DNA of 64,000 nucleotides from Gordionus sp. m RMFG-2023. Lineage: Eukaryota; Nematomorpha; Gordioida; Chordodea; Parachordodidae. The notes under the pieces were generated by a model that saw only the letters and a program-made list of their open reading frames with translations, had not been told where the DNA came from and searched no databases. Below, one piece after another: positions 46,606 to 59,300 of the stretch; the first letter of the stretch is position 1; each line of letters begins with the position of its first letter. The position numbers and the translations under genes are program-made. The stretch lies in contig NC_088779.1 in assembly GCF_954871325.1 (NCBI RefSeq), positions 18,788,846 to 18,852,845 of the forward strand, given 5' to 3'.

Positions 46606-47586
46606 CAAAGACCTGCAGGCAGGCTCGGTCAGGCCTGTGGAGTTCGGAATCGGTATTAGAATAAAATTTGAGTTCGGAAAAGAAATTTTTTTTTTGTTAG
46701 CGACCAGATTTTTAAAAAAATTATTTTCCGAAGTCAAATTTTAATCTAATACCGATTCGGAACTCGATTTAGTCTGGTCGGATCACGATCTGGATTGGTC
46801 AGGCGGATGGATCAAAAATTTAATAATAGGCTCTACCTCATTTTTATAACATTAAGAAGATAGGAAAGTTCCTTGATAAAATTACATTTTAAGAAAGTAG
46901 GAAAATCATCAATTATAGATTACGGAAATAATATATTAGATATTGAAAAATAAGTTTTTATAGTCAGAATTATATTTTAAGATTATTATTTTTATGAATA
47001 AATTTATATTTTATGTCATATGAGTATATAATTATTAATTCGAATGGCTGGGGTTATTAAATTTTACAAATGTGAGTACTTTCTAAAGGGGGTATATTTT
47101 TCCAGGATTATCATCCTTCAGGGGATCGTGGGGCATAAAGCTACTGACCCCAAAAAAGTTATTCTAAACGGTACAGTTTCTTAGTCTCGTTTCAGCTAAT
47201 ATTATCATGCCTGACTCCCTTTCTTTCGGCTGTGCACCGATGGGATAATTTTAGGTATTTATATAAAATATATGTTTTAAAAGCTAGGAGGTAAAATAAA
47301 GAATTTTTTGTCCCCTATACAAGAGAGGGTTGGTTATGAGGCATAGATACTAATACTAACTTCACACAAAAATCAATGCTAGACGAATTTAAAAGAAATA
47401 AATGTATATTATAACAATTATTCAGTTGCGAAATAAATTCTAGAACCAAAAAATAATTAAAAATTTCCAAAAAATTCTAGAACCAAAAAATAGTTAAAAA
47501 TTTCCAAAAAAATCTGGGTCGGCCTTTAAAATGAGAATTTTTTAAATCCTGGCCTGGCCTAAAATTTTGATCTCTGCAGGTCTTTG
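46606..47586. mobile_element. Probable MITE(s) with CAAAGACCTGCAG ends
   Basis: Left end CAAAGACCTGCAGGCAGG at 46606 and right end CTCTGCAGGTCTTTG at 47572-47586 are inverted and match the TIR family of the 37.7-kb element. The flanks (atatttag and gtaaatat) do not form a TSD, so these may be ends of two different copies. Near the left end a hairpin is formed by GGAATCGGTATTAGA at about 46646 and TCTAATACCGATTCGG near 46745. Confidence 0.6.
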
Positions 47587-48350
47587 GTAAATATTAATTG
47601 AACTCTCCTTATATAGAAACAACATTAGACATAAATTGGCAAAACACCCCTGACTGAAATATCAAGGATAAGAGTACGCTTTTATATAATTAGAAATAAG
47701 TGATGATCACTTGGAGGTTTATTCACACCTGTTTTGATTAATTTTTAAAATCTATAGACGAAAAATTAATCAAATGACTCAAATCATATCTTATATTTAA
47801 AACATAAAATTTAATTGGAAATATTCTATGTAAATTTATTGTTTTAGGAATACTTTTCCCTTAATTTATTTAGAAATATTTGCAATATTATATCTTTTAA
47901 AATATTTTATTATATATTTTGATATATAGTTGTTTTTGTTTTATTCATATTTTGAAATAAAGTTCATTATAATAAAAATATTTGTATATATTTAAAGAAT
48001 TTTATGATAAATTCTAATGCAACAAAAATGGATTACATCTTATAATAAGCATCTCTAATTCCATAAAATAAGGGACTTAATGTGAAAACTTTTATAAAAA
48101 TATGCCTGTAAATTGACAAATGATAACTACTATTTTGTATAGTGTAATAAAAACATTATCCCGGCCTATAAAGGTGTAATGTGTGACGTGGACTACCAAA
48201 AAATGCCTTATACTTTTTTGAAAAATAATATAAATACATAAAGAATGTAGAGAAATTGCAAATAAAAAAATTCTAAGAAAAATAAATATCTTATAATTTT
48301 TTGCCAAATAATTCGAAACTTCATATAAATATAAAAGCTTTATAAGAACC
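47587..48350. other. Intergenic, no gene seen
   Basis: Short AT-rich stretch between two mobile elements. A minus-strand open frame at 48092-48361 has no recognisable domain. Confidence 0.4.
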
Positions 48351-48358
48351 GGTTTTAT

Positions 48359-50732
48359 CATTGGCGTACGCAGCGGGGGCCCAAGCCAAAAAATGCAGAT
48401 GCCGGATAAATTTTTTAAAAATATTATTGTTTATATTAAGTTGTATTTTATAATATTTAATCCTTTCTCTTTCGTTTTAAATATATTTAATTACATTTAT
48501 TTATCACATTCATTTACTTATTTTATCAATTAATTTCGATTTCAAGTTTTTCTTGGCGCAATATTTGTCTATTTTCTAGTCAAATAATAATTATGGACAT
48601 AAGAAATTTTTTAAACATACTGATGATGATGAAAATCCTAGTCATCTTACAAAAAAGCAAAAAAGTACAAATAATTTTATAACATTTCATAATTAGACTA
48701 GAAGTAAAACATAAGCTTCTTAAAAAGGTAATAAAGATACCTAAGATTAATATTTTATTTAATAATAGGTTTATATTCTATCCCTCAAATTTCACACAAA
48801 CTTTATGTGCTAATTGAAAGTTAAAATTTCAAAACAGCTATTTTACTAGATGGTTGTGGCTAGAATTCTCTACCGAGACAATGGAGCTTGTTGCAAGTTA
48901 TGAGTCCTGTTAGTTAAGTCAACAAGTACAAAGATGCTGGATAAATCTTTGACAATAAAACAAATTTATCACAAACGCGGTGAACTCATTATTTCTTCAA
49001 ATTAATTGTGGGGATATGATTCCCATTTTATCACATATTGACAAAAATAGGATTAAAATAGCAAAAGAAAATAGAGATCAAGCTAATTATTGAGGCTATA
49101 CTATATTATGGATTGCAGGGCCCAGAATTACATGGTCATTGGATTCAGGAAGCATGAATTTCAATAATAATTATAATGAAGGTAATTTTCGTGGTCTTGT
49201 AAAATTTCAAGCATTAGGAGATTCTGTAAACAGAATTATTTCTGAAACTCCTTGTCCAACAAGGAGGAAAACATTGCAAAAAGCTTGTCCAACGAGATGG
49301 AGTCTTTGCCATCAAAACAGCTTTTATAGAGTTAGAAGAGTTGATTATTATGTTCTTACTGAAAAATTACACCTGAAGGAGATATATCCTCAGAAGCAAG
49401 CATATCATTGGTTTCAATACTTACTTTTTTTTCTCATTAGAATATATATTATGTATTTTAAAAACATAACATTGACTTGATTGAAATGATGAGAATAGCG
49501 GAGAGCATATTATTAGAACTCAGGGAAATTAGGGCTAATGTTATTGAATAATTTTATATGTTATTTTTGAGTCAAAAGCAGAGTTATATGAGATTAACAT
49601 TTGCTCCCTCGGCTTGCAGCGAGGCAAGCTTATCGTCCTAACATTAATATAGGGTCAGTAGAAGAGTATTATAAAATAAATGTCTTTATCCCTCTCTTAG
49701 ATACATTTATAACCCAAAAAGAACGGGTTTTAATTCATCAGGCAGCACTTACCAGTCTGCAGATATTACTTCCACAAAAGCCTTACCAACCTTTTTCAGA
49801 TAGTATTAGAAAAAAAATAAAATATTTATCAGATTTTTTTCATGAAGATGTTAAAGTATCTTATGATGCCTTATTAGATGAATGCCAACTATAGTATATA
49901 AAAGATTAACTATGGTTGATATAGTCCCAAAAAATGCTATGGATGTTTTGCATCATTTTAAACATCTTTAAAATTATTTTCCCAATGTATAATAAATTAT
50001 ATATATTAGCAACACTTCACATTAGTACTGCAACTAATGACAACTAATGAGAGAACATTCCCTTCTTTAAGAAGAATAAAAACATACCTAAGGAGTACAA
50101 CTTCTGACAATATATTGAATGGTTTGGCCCTTTTGAATATTCGTAGGCATTTGACGCCAAGCACAGATGAGATAATTGAACAATAAACCCAATCTCAATG
50201 AAGATTGGATTTTACATATATATTTATAATATGCTTCTTAATTATTTTATGTGTGAATTAATATTTTAATTATATTTTTTCATGAATACTTTTTAAGTTA
50301 TTACATACAAAATACAATTATTCCTAAGAAACTTGTGTAATAATTTATATTTCCAACATTTAAATTTATACTTTATTATATAAATTTTAAAGGCTCAAAT
50401 TTAAATTTCTATTTTGGGTCATTTATTTTATAGTGATTTCTGATTTATATGCTGGTTATATTTACTTATTTATAATTCACATTTATATTATAGTTTTTCA
50501 TATTACCGCCGGTTATATCCGTTTAATATTTTTTTAATTCACATTTATTTTATAGTTTTCTATATGCCGGTTTATATATTTATTTTTTATAATTCACATT
50601 AATTTAAAATTCTGTATTAGAAATAGTTATTAGTCCTAAAAATATTTATGCTTTATATTTTTAAATAATAATGATTTTATTTAAAAAAATTTTAATCCCC
50701 CCCCCCACACCAAATTCCTGCGTACGCGCATG
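48359..50732 (+). mobile_element. hAT element (DUF4371 type), internally deleted
   Basis: Ends CATTGGCGTACGCAG and CTGCGTACGCGCATG, flanked by ggttttat on both sides (48351-48358, 50733-50740), an exact 8-bp TSD. A C/G-run follows each terminal repeat. The + strand carries a broken DUF4371/hAT transposase at 48593-50186. Different family from the 5.6-kb element by TIR and transposase. Confidence 0.92.
48593..50186 (+). pseudogene. hAT transposase (DUF4371 + dimerisation tail), broken
   Basis: Starts MDIRNFLN, the usual opening of this family. Further blocks: ELHGHWIQEA and NYNEGNFRGLVKFQALGDS at 49115-49230; CPTRWSLCHQNSF near 49287-49327, directly after them, showing that the central catalytic segment is deleted; LPRLAARQAYRPNINIGSVE at 49601-49665 with EYYKINVFIPLLD; and ERTFPSLRRIKTYLRSTT near 50055-50105 with LNGLALLNIRRHLTP at the C-terminus. 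Several frame changes separate the blocks. Confidence 0.88.
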
Positions 50733-50879
50733 GGTTTTATAAATAAAATTCATGAAATTTTTAAAAATTTCAATTTAAATTTAATTAATGGCTAATTAAA
50801 TTATCTTATTCATTATTTTGCCTCAATAAGACTCATATTTAAAGTGGAAAGAAACCAGGTTAGGCATGGATAATTCCAC

Positions 50880-51750
50880 ATGAATGGTCTCCATATATGC
50901 AAATGAGTTATAGTGATATTATCTGGACGTAAGTAAGAAGTGAAAGACTTGTAGTTCGATATTAATAAGAAAGCCAGCATTAGTTAGAGTTTTAGCTATC
51001 AAGGTATTAAATGTTCTATGTTGCAAGACATGACCGGAAAAATTTGAGCAAGAAAGACAATGTCTAGCTTTACTATCGACTAGTATCAAACACAATGATG
51101 TGGCCTGTAATATCACATCCTAGACTAAAGCCTATTCTAATTCTTAATTCTTCATCACCTAACAACATCCCTAAGCTTTGTAAATAAAACATCAAATTAG
51201 GTCATTTTAAGCCAAATCTAGCAAAACAATATTATTGGGTTGGGCAATCTCCAAAATTTTCCTGCCTAAATAAGTTAAACATTCAATAAAAAGATACTTA
51301 GCATAGGAATTAATATCGAGACTAAATAAAAGGGGGCTAGAGGTTCTCTTGTTGGATGCCTTACTGAGAATCTAACAAATTGAACTAATTAAGAGTCGTT
51401 TTAGAACTAACAAGCATTTCAGAATTATAATATTCAGAAAAGTGAGATAAAAAACAGGGAATAGAAATTTTCCTGTAGAACTATTTAAAGCATTTTGGAA
51501 GTCAAGCGTACATTTCTCTTCTGAAATAATGTTATTATGGGAAATTCTAACACCATTGGCTGCTACGTCGCTTGCTCCATTAATCTAAAACTTAATTGTG
51601 TAGGAGCTACGAGATTTAAATCCTTATTTATAACTCTGTTAACGTTGTTTAGGAAATAAATCTTCTAAAAACAGAACCCATAACTATATGGCCAACGCCG
51701 TTATCACAAAAAATATATGCCTTACTGGCTCAGGAATATTATATATTTCA
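50880..51750 (-). mobile_element. LINE (non-LTR) reverse-transcriptase relic
   Basis: Reading on the minus strand from about 51745 down: GVGHIVMGSVFRRFIS (family RPIAVGNTFRRL), CTLDFQNALNS (the catalytic LDFKNAFN block), ASNKRTSSPLLFSLDI (degenerate GVQQGDPLGPLLFSL), then SLCLILVDSKARHCLSCSNF and NTLIAKTLTNAGF at the C-terminus. Blocks are in the right order but compressed and frame-broken, so large parts are missing. Only a relic; the clade is not assigned. Confidence 0.78.
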
Positions 51751-51830
51751 ATATTTTATTGCATAAAGTAAAATGCTTTAAGTAAAGAATTTTTTTGATC
51801 AAATAAATTGAGGTCTAATAGATCTTTTAT

Positions 51831-53330
51831 ATGCATAGGGGTAGCCGCCGGGGTGGTGGGGGAGAGGGGTCCATTTAAAAATTTGATTGTTCTTGTAAAA
51901 ATTATTTTACCTAATAAAAATTTCCACCCTACACCCCCCCCTTTCTCCCCTTAAACTTTTCTCCCCCCAAAATATTTATAACAATATATCATTATAAGCA
52001 CTAATCTGAGAGAAAAATAATATTAATTATTTTTACAATAAAGACCCTAATTTAAGATTTTTAGAAAAAAAAATGAAGACGCAAAATTAATTTTATAAGA
52101 ATCTAATAAACCCCAGCTTGTAATGCTTCCCATTCCCCCTAATAAAATTCCGGCTATGCCTATATGTAAGTGTGAAGGTTTAAGTCCATCTAGGCTCCTA
52201 ATGGAACCTTTTTTGAAAAATTTGAAGGCTATAAATACTTCAAGGGATAAAGGATGAGGTGACGTTCTAAAAGATGTTAATATAAAATTAGAGAATATTA
52301 CTGGATACATATTACTTACTATAGGGACGATGTTATCGTTGAATAAACCAAACGCCACTAATATAGCTTACATTTATTCTTTGGCTAATAAGCCAAATAT
52401 TGATATTTTTATGTAAATTTACTAATAGATAATTGAAGACATTGTAGGATTTTATTTATAATGTGACTGGTTATATTTATTTCGTTTTTTGAAGATCTTT
52501 TTGGTTTTTAAGAATTTTATAACTAAACGATAAAAGATTATGACATAATTCTAATGAATTCCAATTATCTAATAATTTTAATATAGATAGGGTAGGGTTA
52601 AGAATTAGCAAGAGATCATGGCTCATTAGGTATTCTAAAAATAATTAGATTATTACAGAGCTTAATGAAATTAGGGTAATGTTCTTAAATTATGGATTGT
52701 TGAATTCGAGGCAGAACAATTTGTATTTGATACTCAAATACCGCGACTTATACCAATGTTCAAATATTAAGGAGGGTCAGTAGAAGCATATTGTAAAATA
52801 AATCTCTTTATTCTCTTTTGAATAATTTGCGATAAGTAAAAGGTTATTGATTTATTGAGAAATTATTTTATAGAGTAACCACTATATTATTAGAACCTGC
52901 ATAAATGAAGGAACATTTTTTTCCTTATAAAGAATAAAAACTTTCTATGTGACCTTCAGATGATAGATTGAATGGCTTAGCTCTTGTATTAACATATATA
53001 AAAATTTGACACCAAATATTACGAAATCATTTAAAAATTAGCCCAATCACTATGGATTTCATAAATCCCTTGCCGGATTAATATAGAGGCAATTTAGCTC
53101 CATTTTTAGCCGTTATATGCATTTGATATTTTATAACAAAGCTTTTGTTACTCATAAATTATATTTGATAATTTTACAGATTATTGAAATTTTCAATTTT
53201 TTAATGTCACTATTTCTACTAAATTTAATATATTTTAAATGTTTAATAATGACCCTAAGATAATTGGAATATTTCAAAGAATCCCCCCCACACTCCCTCA
53301 AATCGAATTCTTGGCTATGCGCAGATTATG
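51831..53330 (+). mobile_element. Old hAT relic related to the 48.4-kb element
   Basis: Between 52600 and 53050 the + strand shows eroded versions of the same transposase blocks as at 49-50 kb (FEAEQFVFDTQIPRL, GGSVEAYCKINLFI, NEGTFFSL, RIKTF). C/G-rich tracts near 51840-51960 and 53280-53325 (ending TTGGCTATGCGCAG) may be its ends. No TSD was matched. Much more decayed than the 48.4-kb copy. Confidence 0.6.
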
Positions 53331-53339
53331 GCATATGAA

Positions 53340-55734
53340 ATTATTGCACTAGCCCATTTTGAATTTATTTTCTTTATAGGCAAATACAAAATCTTAAACA
53401 TCTAGAATTATATAATCTTTTTAAATCTCTACTAAATCGATTTGTCCACTGCTTTGTAAAAATTAGTTTTAAAACCATGTTTATTATTTTAATATTTCCT
53501 TTTTCATTTTTATTGAATCATCCTTACACTATTTTTTATTCACAAACAATCGGCTATCCATTGGTTAAATTATTTAGTAGAATCTCTCCATAAAGGATTT
53601 ATTTACTTATTATAATAAATAATAAATTTTAAAAAAATTTATTAAGCAAGTAATACATATTAGATGATTCAAATTATTTGATTTTAAAAACAATAATGCT
53701 ATTTCTATTATATTATTATTATAACCGATAATTAGATATATTAAATTTAACACTTCATTCATAATGTGGAAAAAAATAACAAGAGGGACCTCCATCCAGG
53801 ATACGTCAATCACCTTAACTTCCGCTTGAACTACTAGAAAATATAGGAGGGAAGATAAAATATGACATACTCTTATTTATTCCTTGCCTTAATATTTAAG
53901 ATATAGCATTATTGTCTATCTCTTTATATTATATTCTTTTAAAATCTACTTTAACTTTAGGTTGTATACGAAAATTCAGAGCATAAATGAAGATTTTAGA
54001 TACATTTTCCATGATACCTATTTACAAGTGTATTGCATTTACAAATAAAATTATCATTTCATCTCTCTGCATTAGAGCTAACTCTCAACTTTAGGAGAGC
54101 CTTCTCAAGTATGTTATATTATTTATTATTTAAATGCTGCTTTTTCTATATTGGCAAATGAATTGAAAAATCTTTAATATCTCTATAGTAAATTTAATAT
54201 GATAAAATATATTTTATTTCATTCATTTAAGTTTAAAAATATTTCATAATTTTGTTATAGTAAAAATAAAACTTTGAAAAAAATTCCTATGCGGCTCTAC
54301 TGTTTAAATTGATTGCTTCAAATGTATGTCCTACCCCCTTGCAAACTGTGTAAAATAAGTTGATGAGGGTCAGATACCCACGGACAAAAAATTCAATAGA
54401 AAAATGCAAAAGTACAAAAAGTATATTAAAAGATCATGTATTCATTTAAAAAATGTCTAAATTTTGGTCAAAGCAAAAAATAACATTTTTTAAAAATAAG
54501 TTTAAAATAATTATTATATATAATATACCCACCTATTTTTATTTATTTTTTATGGGTATTTATATTTTATGGGTAACACATTATAGTTCTATACCTTAAC
54601 TCATCATAAAGTCATGTAAATTCGAGAAGGAAACAGCAAGTAAGGAGAATATGGTTTTCATAGCAAATGAGACTGCATATAAACTCAATGTATTCCCTAA
54701 GATTACCTAGAAAAAATAATCTAGGAAAAAAGTCAAAAGTAAAAAATATATAATAAAAATTGGATGTATGTCCAAATTAGTTTAATTGGATGTATGTCCA
54801 AATTAGTTTGCAATTCTTCTAACTGCTTAAATATTTACTGCCATCTAAATTTCAAATTGTTTTTTTAAATAGTAAAAATTAAATATAAAACACATTTTTT
54901 CAGGCTATTATATAATTTATAAAAAAAAATAGATAAATATACTAAGGCTATAATATAAATTATAAAAATAATACAATGCCTAGAATATATAATTTATTAT
55001 ATAGATCTACTCAGGGTATATATAATTTATTAAAGATATATCTGCTAAAACTACGATATTTACAAAATGTAGATTATTATTAACAATTTATTTATTTTTA
55101 AATATATTCGCTAATATTGCAATTAAGTATTCCTATTATTTCTTGTTCATGTGATTAATCTATTTCTTTGTTGAAACGAATTATTATTGACTTTATTGGA
55201 TTAGATTTAAATATATATTTTTCCTTGATATGACTAAATAGGTATGAGCTTAGGCTTAGCAGTTACCTTTTAGTTTAATCATACACAAATTTCCCTGACA
55301 TACCCCCCCCCCAACACTCCGGCAAAATTAGACTGTACATTATCTCATAATTTTAATAAATTAAGAAAAACTGCGACTATCCACAAAATTTCTAGTGATC
55401 AGACCCTATATATATACCAATATTTAGATTATTTATATTTATGTCATAAAAAATTTTAATAATTTCCATGAAAAAATAACTAAATCTATGCTATGAGAAA
55501 AACTTGCGCACCCCTAAATGATAAAGTCTCGTTAAGCCCCTTAATCAATGCACAAATTCTTTTCAAATACATTATATACGAGAGTTAGGAATAATATGCA
55601 AAACCCTCATAGATATTTAATGGTATTTTTATTTATTCTTGTGCGCTATTGTTTTCCAATTGTTTAATTTTAATTATATTTATATATTAATAAATATTTT
55701 ATTTATTATTAAGAACAGTTTTTTCAATATTTGT
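53340..55734. other. Intergenic, no gene seen
   Basis: AT-rich DNA. Only a tiny direct repeat (AATTGGATGTATGTCCAAAT twice near 54765-54800) and a C-run near 55305 stand out. Confidence 0.45.
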
Positions 55735-56082
55735 TTGGTGACCTGCAAGCTGTATGTGCGGGTCAAAAAATAAAATTTAAATCAGGGGTGAAATTATTTT
55801 TCCTTATATTTATTTTATAAATAAATTAGAAATCTAATATTTTAGCGAAACTAAATCTTTTTTATACAAATATGTTTATAATAAAATCAAATAATTATAA
55901 GAGAAAAAAATATTTCAAAAGAATATCGCAAGGAGGTCGGGTAGCGACATTTTTATAAATATTGCTCTGGGCTGGGTCTAAAAATTTTTTTATTAACTCT
56001 GAATCTAGCATGGGTCATATTTTTAAATTTATTTTAGACCGCAGATTACCACAAATTTTTGGCCCATGCAGGTCTTTGATAA
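55735..56082. repeat. MITE of the GACCTGCA TIR family
   Basis: Left GGTGACCTGCAAGCTG and right CATGCAGGTCTTTG are inverted and related to the ends of the 37689-38654 element. GC-richer subterminal tracts (GTGCGGGTC, GGGCTGGGTC) are present on both sides. TSD not evident. Confidence 0.6.
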
Positions 56083-56382
56083 GTATAATATAATAAACTA
56101 TATGTATTATATACTACACTATTATTATATAAATTCAATAGTTCTCTGCTCAACTCGCGCAAATAAATCTTCTATATGATTACAATTTTATACCAAAAAT
56201 AAATAAATAAAGTAATTAAGTTTTACAAACAAATCGATTCAATCTTTCATAGTCTTGGAACTGGATTATTGGATACATTGTTGCATTATTTATCATTATC
56301 TTTTTAATGTATTAATTAAATCTGATCCCTCATTAATGAGATTAACGTCGTACGACTTTAACAATTTTAAATGATATTAGCT

Positions 56383-59300
56383 CTAATTGATTTTCTCATT
56401 CATATTAGAATCAATGACTTTATTTTGATTAACACTCATAAATCCGGACGATATAGCAGGATTTTCGAAGGTCAATCTAATTTCTTCGCTTATTTTCTCG
56501 TTAACCTTATCATCGAAATCCATATTGTCTAAAAAAAGTTGTTGTGATAACTTTTCCGATTTTAAAGCCAGCCTTTTAAGCCTAAAATTTTTGTACATCT
56601 TCTTAAAACATATGTAAATGAAAGATGTTAGAAAAAATGTGATACAAAATGATATACATATGATAAGGGTATATCGTTTATTGATTCCTACAGTATCCGT
56701 TGTAAATTTCGACATATAAGATTGAGTTCTTAAATTAATACAATCAATGATTGTGCTTCTGTTATCGATGATGGAACTATCCTGCTTAATTTCATGGTAA
56801 ATAAAATTTTCCGAAGCTCCTAGGTAATTGGGAGCAAATCTTTTGAGTATTTTTTTATTTGCAACATCGTACGCCAGACACATCATATACAAAACATCAG
56901 GCTTTAGCATATCGACAGTGAGATCCTTTGAAAACTTATGAAATTTTTTTTTATAAAAACGGTTTTCAATAAATCTTTCTGTTTTAGCAAATACTCTCGA
57001 ATTATATTCAACCGGGCGATAAATTATGACTAAATTGTCCCAAAAATATGGTAGATCGTCACTTTGGTATTCTTTGTCAAATTTTATTAGATTTTTTTCA
57101 TAAATTTTTAATGAACTGATATAATTATCATAATAATTAACAAAAAAGTTTTTATCGGGGTGGAAAACCCTGATTGATTTCTCCTCATTCTCAGAACTCT
57201 TACTATGATTGACATTTGATAACTCTCTAGTACCGAATGATATTTTAATAAAATTTGATGCGACTTGAAGCGGAATCAGTTTCAAATGTTGTCTGTCTAA
57301 TTTGACATTGATTGAGTAAGTGTTTTTGCTTTTAGAATTTTTAGCTTCACATTTATATAAACCGGTGTCATTCACGTTCGTAACCTTGAGGAATAAGGTG
57401 CCGTCTATTGAAAATTTCGAATATTCCATATTATTTGACAAAAAATAGAATAGATAGTTTTTTATATTATTTGGGTGTTCATATTTAGCATGATTATCTA
57501 AAATGGGAACAACAGTTGAATTAGAAAAGATCCAATGAACTATTAACTTAGGATGACCATTAGCTTTACATGGTATAGCTAATTTGTCCCCCAAATTGAC
57601 TGTTAATTGTGGCCTGAGATATTCGTGAAAAATTTTTGACTTACATTTTTTGAATACATGTTTAAAATTATTTGATAGGACCGGTATATAGGGTATTATG
57701 GGTTCTTCGATGGATTCATATACATATTTTCCTTTAAAATTAGGAGAATTATCTTTGAAAAGGGATAAATTATAGGTGTAATTTGCCATAGAAATCGTTC
57801 GATTTTGTAAATGTAAAGATTGGTTATAATTAAATTTGAAAACATTCAAAGTTGGGGTCACGATCCCGAAATTATTTGATAGAAAAGATATGTTGGGCAA
57901 ACAGTTTGCTATAGAATCATTTTCCTTTATTAAAACTATCATGTCCCTTTTCACCAGAAGCTTTAAAAAAATTAAAATAGATTAAGAATTAATAATAATA
58001 TTCCAATGAAAGATTTAGCCCATGTTCCTTATTTTTGAAACTTATTTCTTGTTTAAAGTTAAGATAGCCTATTTTGGTTAATTTAAATTTGGACATTAAA
58101 TATATATTATTTGTTATTTATAATTTTTTAAGGACAAATAAATCAAAGGCTCGTTAACCGTTTCATAAATCTAAATAGCCTCTTTCTTTTTAGGTTGTTT
58201 CGAGAAAGCTATATAGATGGCTAAAAAGACGACTGTTTAGAAGTAAGACGATTTAAATATTTTTATGAATAATTATATAATACAAAAAATAATTTAAAAA
58301 ATAATTCATATTATAGTAGTGGCGCTAGAAGCGTGATTAGTAGACCAAGATTTTATTTGAGGAAACCTTAACATTTTATATTAGCAAAAATGTATGTTTG
58401 AGCATGCACGTATAAATCAATAAGATTAGTCTTTTTTTGCATTATGATAAAGGCTATTGCCGTCATTGATATAATATTACATACAATAATGAGTATGCGT
58501 ATATATTAGAAATTATAACTTAATGACACTATTTATAAACCTTATATATCCAATTAATGTTGCAATCACAGATTATAGGATTGAACCGTATATCTAATAA
58601 ACCTAAAGATGGTAAGTGTGATATCATATTTTGATTTATATTTTCCAAGCTATTTTTGCTTAGGTCTAAATCTTCTAAATTTGGCATCTTATTAAAACTC
58701 TCCGATGAGATATATTTTAAATGACGATTATGAGATAATTTTAATCTTTGAAGCAAATGCAAATTGTTAAAGGCCAAAGAATCTAAAAACTTTAGTTTTT
58801 TCATATGCTTTATATGCAAGTTTATTACGTTGATAGAATCGAAAGAGAAAGGGGTTATAGTTTCAATGGGGTTGCTACTTATTTTAATGGTATTAACAAA
58901 AGAAATTTCCTGTAAAGAAACTATATTTGATGAAAACAAATTATTTTCTGATAAATCTAGCGTCCCAGATATGTTTAGATTACGAAATGCTGTTTGACAT
59001 ATTCGGGATATTTTATTACCTTGAAGATTTAAATCATATATATTGCGCACTTGAGAGTTCTGTAAAAAGTTATTGGATATATATTTTATAGGTAAATTTA
59101 AGACTTTGTCGAACATAGGGTAATCGATCCTAGTAATTTTGTTATGACTAATAACGATGGTTCGAAGGTTAGGAATATTCACAAAACTGTCCCTGTTGAG
59201 GTAAAATATATTGTTGTTACTGACATTTAATGTTATGAGAAAAGGCAATACCCATAAATTGGGATTGATTTCTTTTAAACCATTATAAGATACGTCTAAC

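Noticed and set aside
52047-52358. 103-codon minus-strand open frame
   Set aside because: It is antisense within a decayed hAT region, with no similarity I can recognise.
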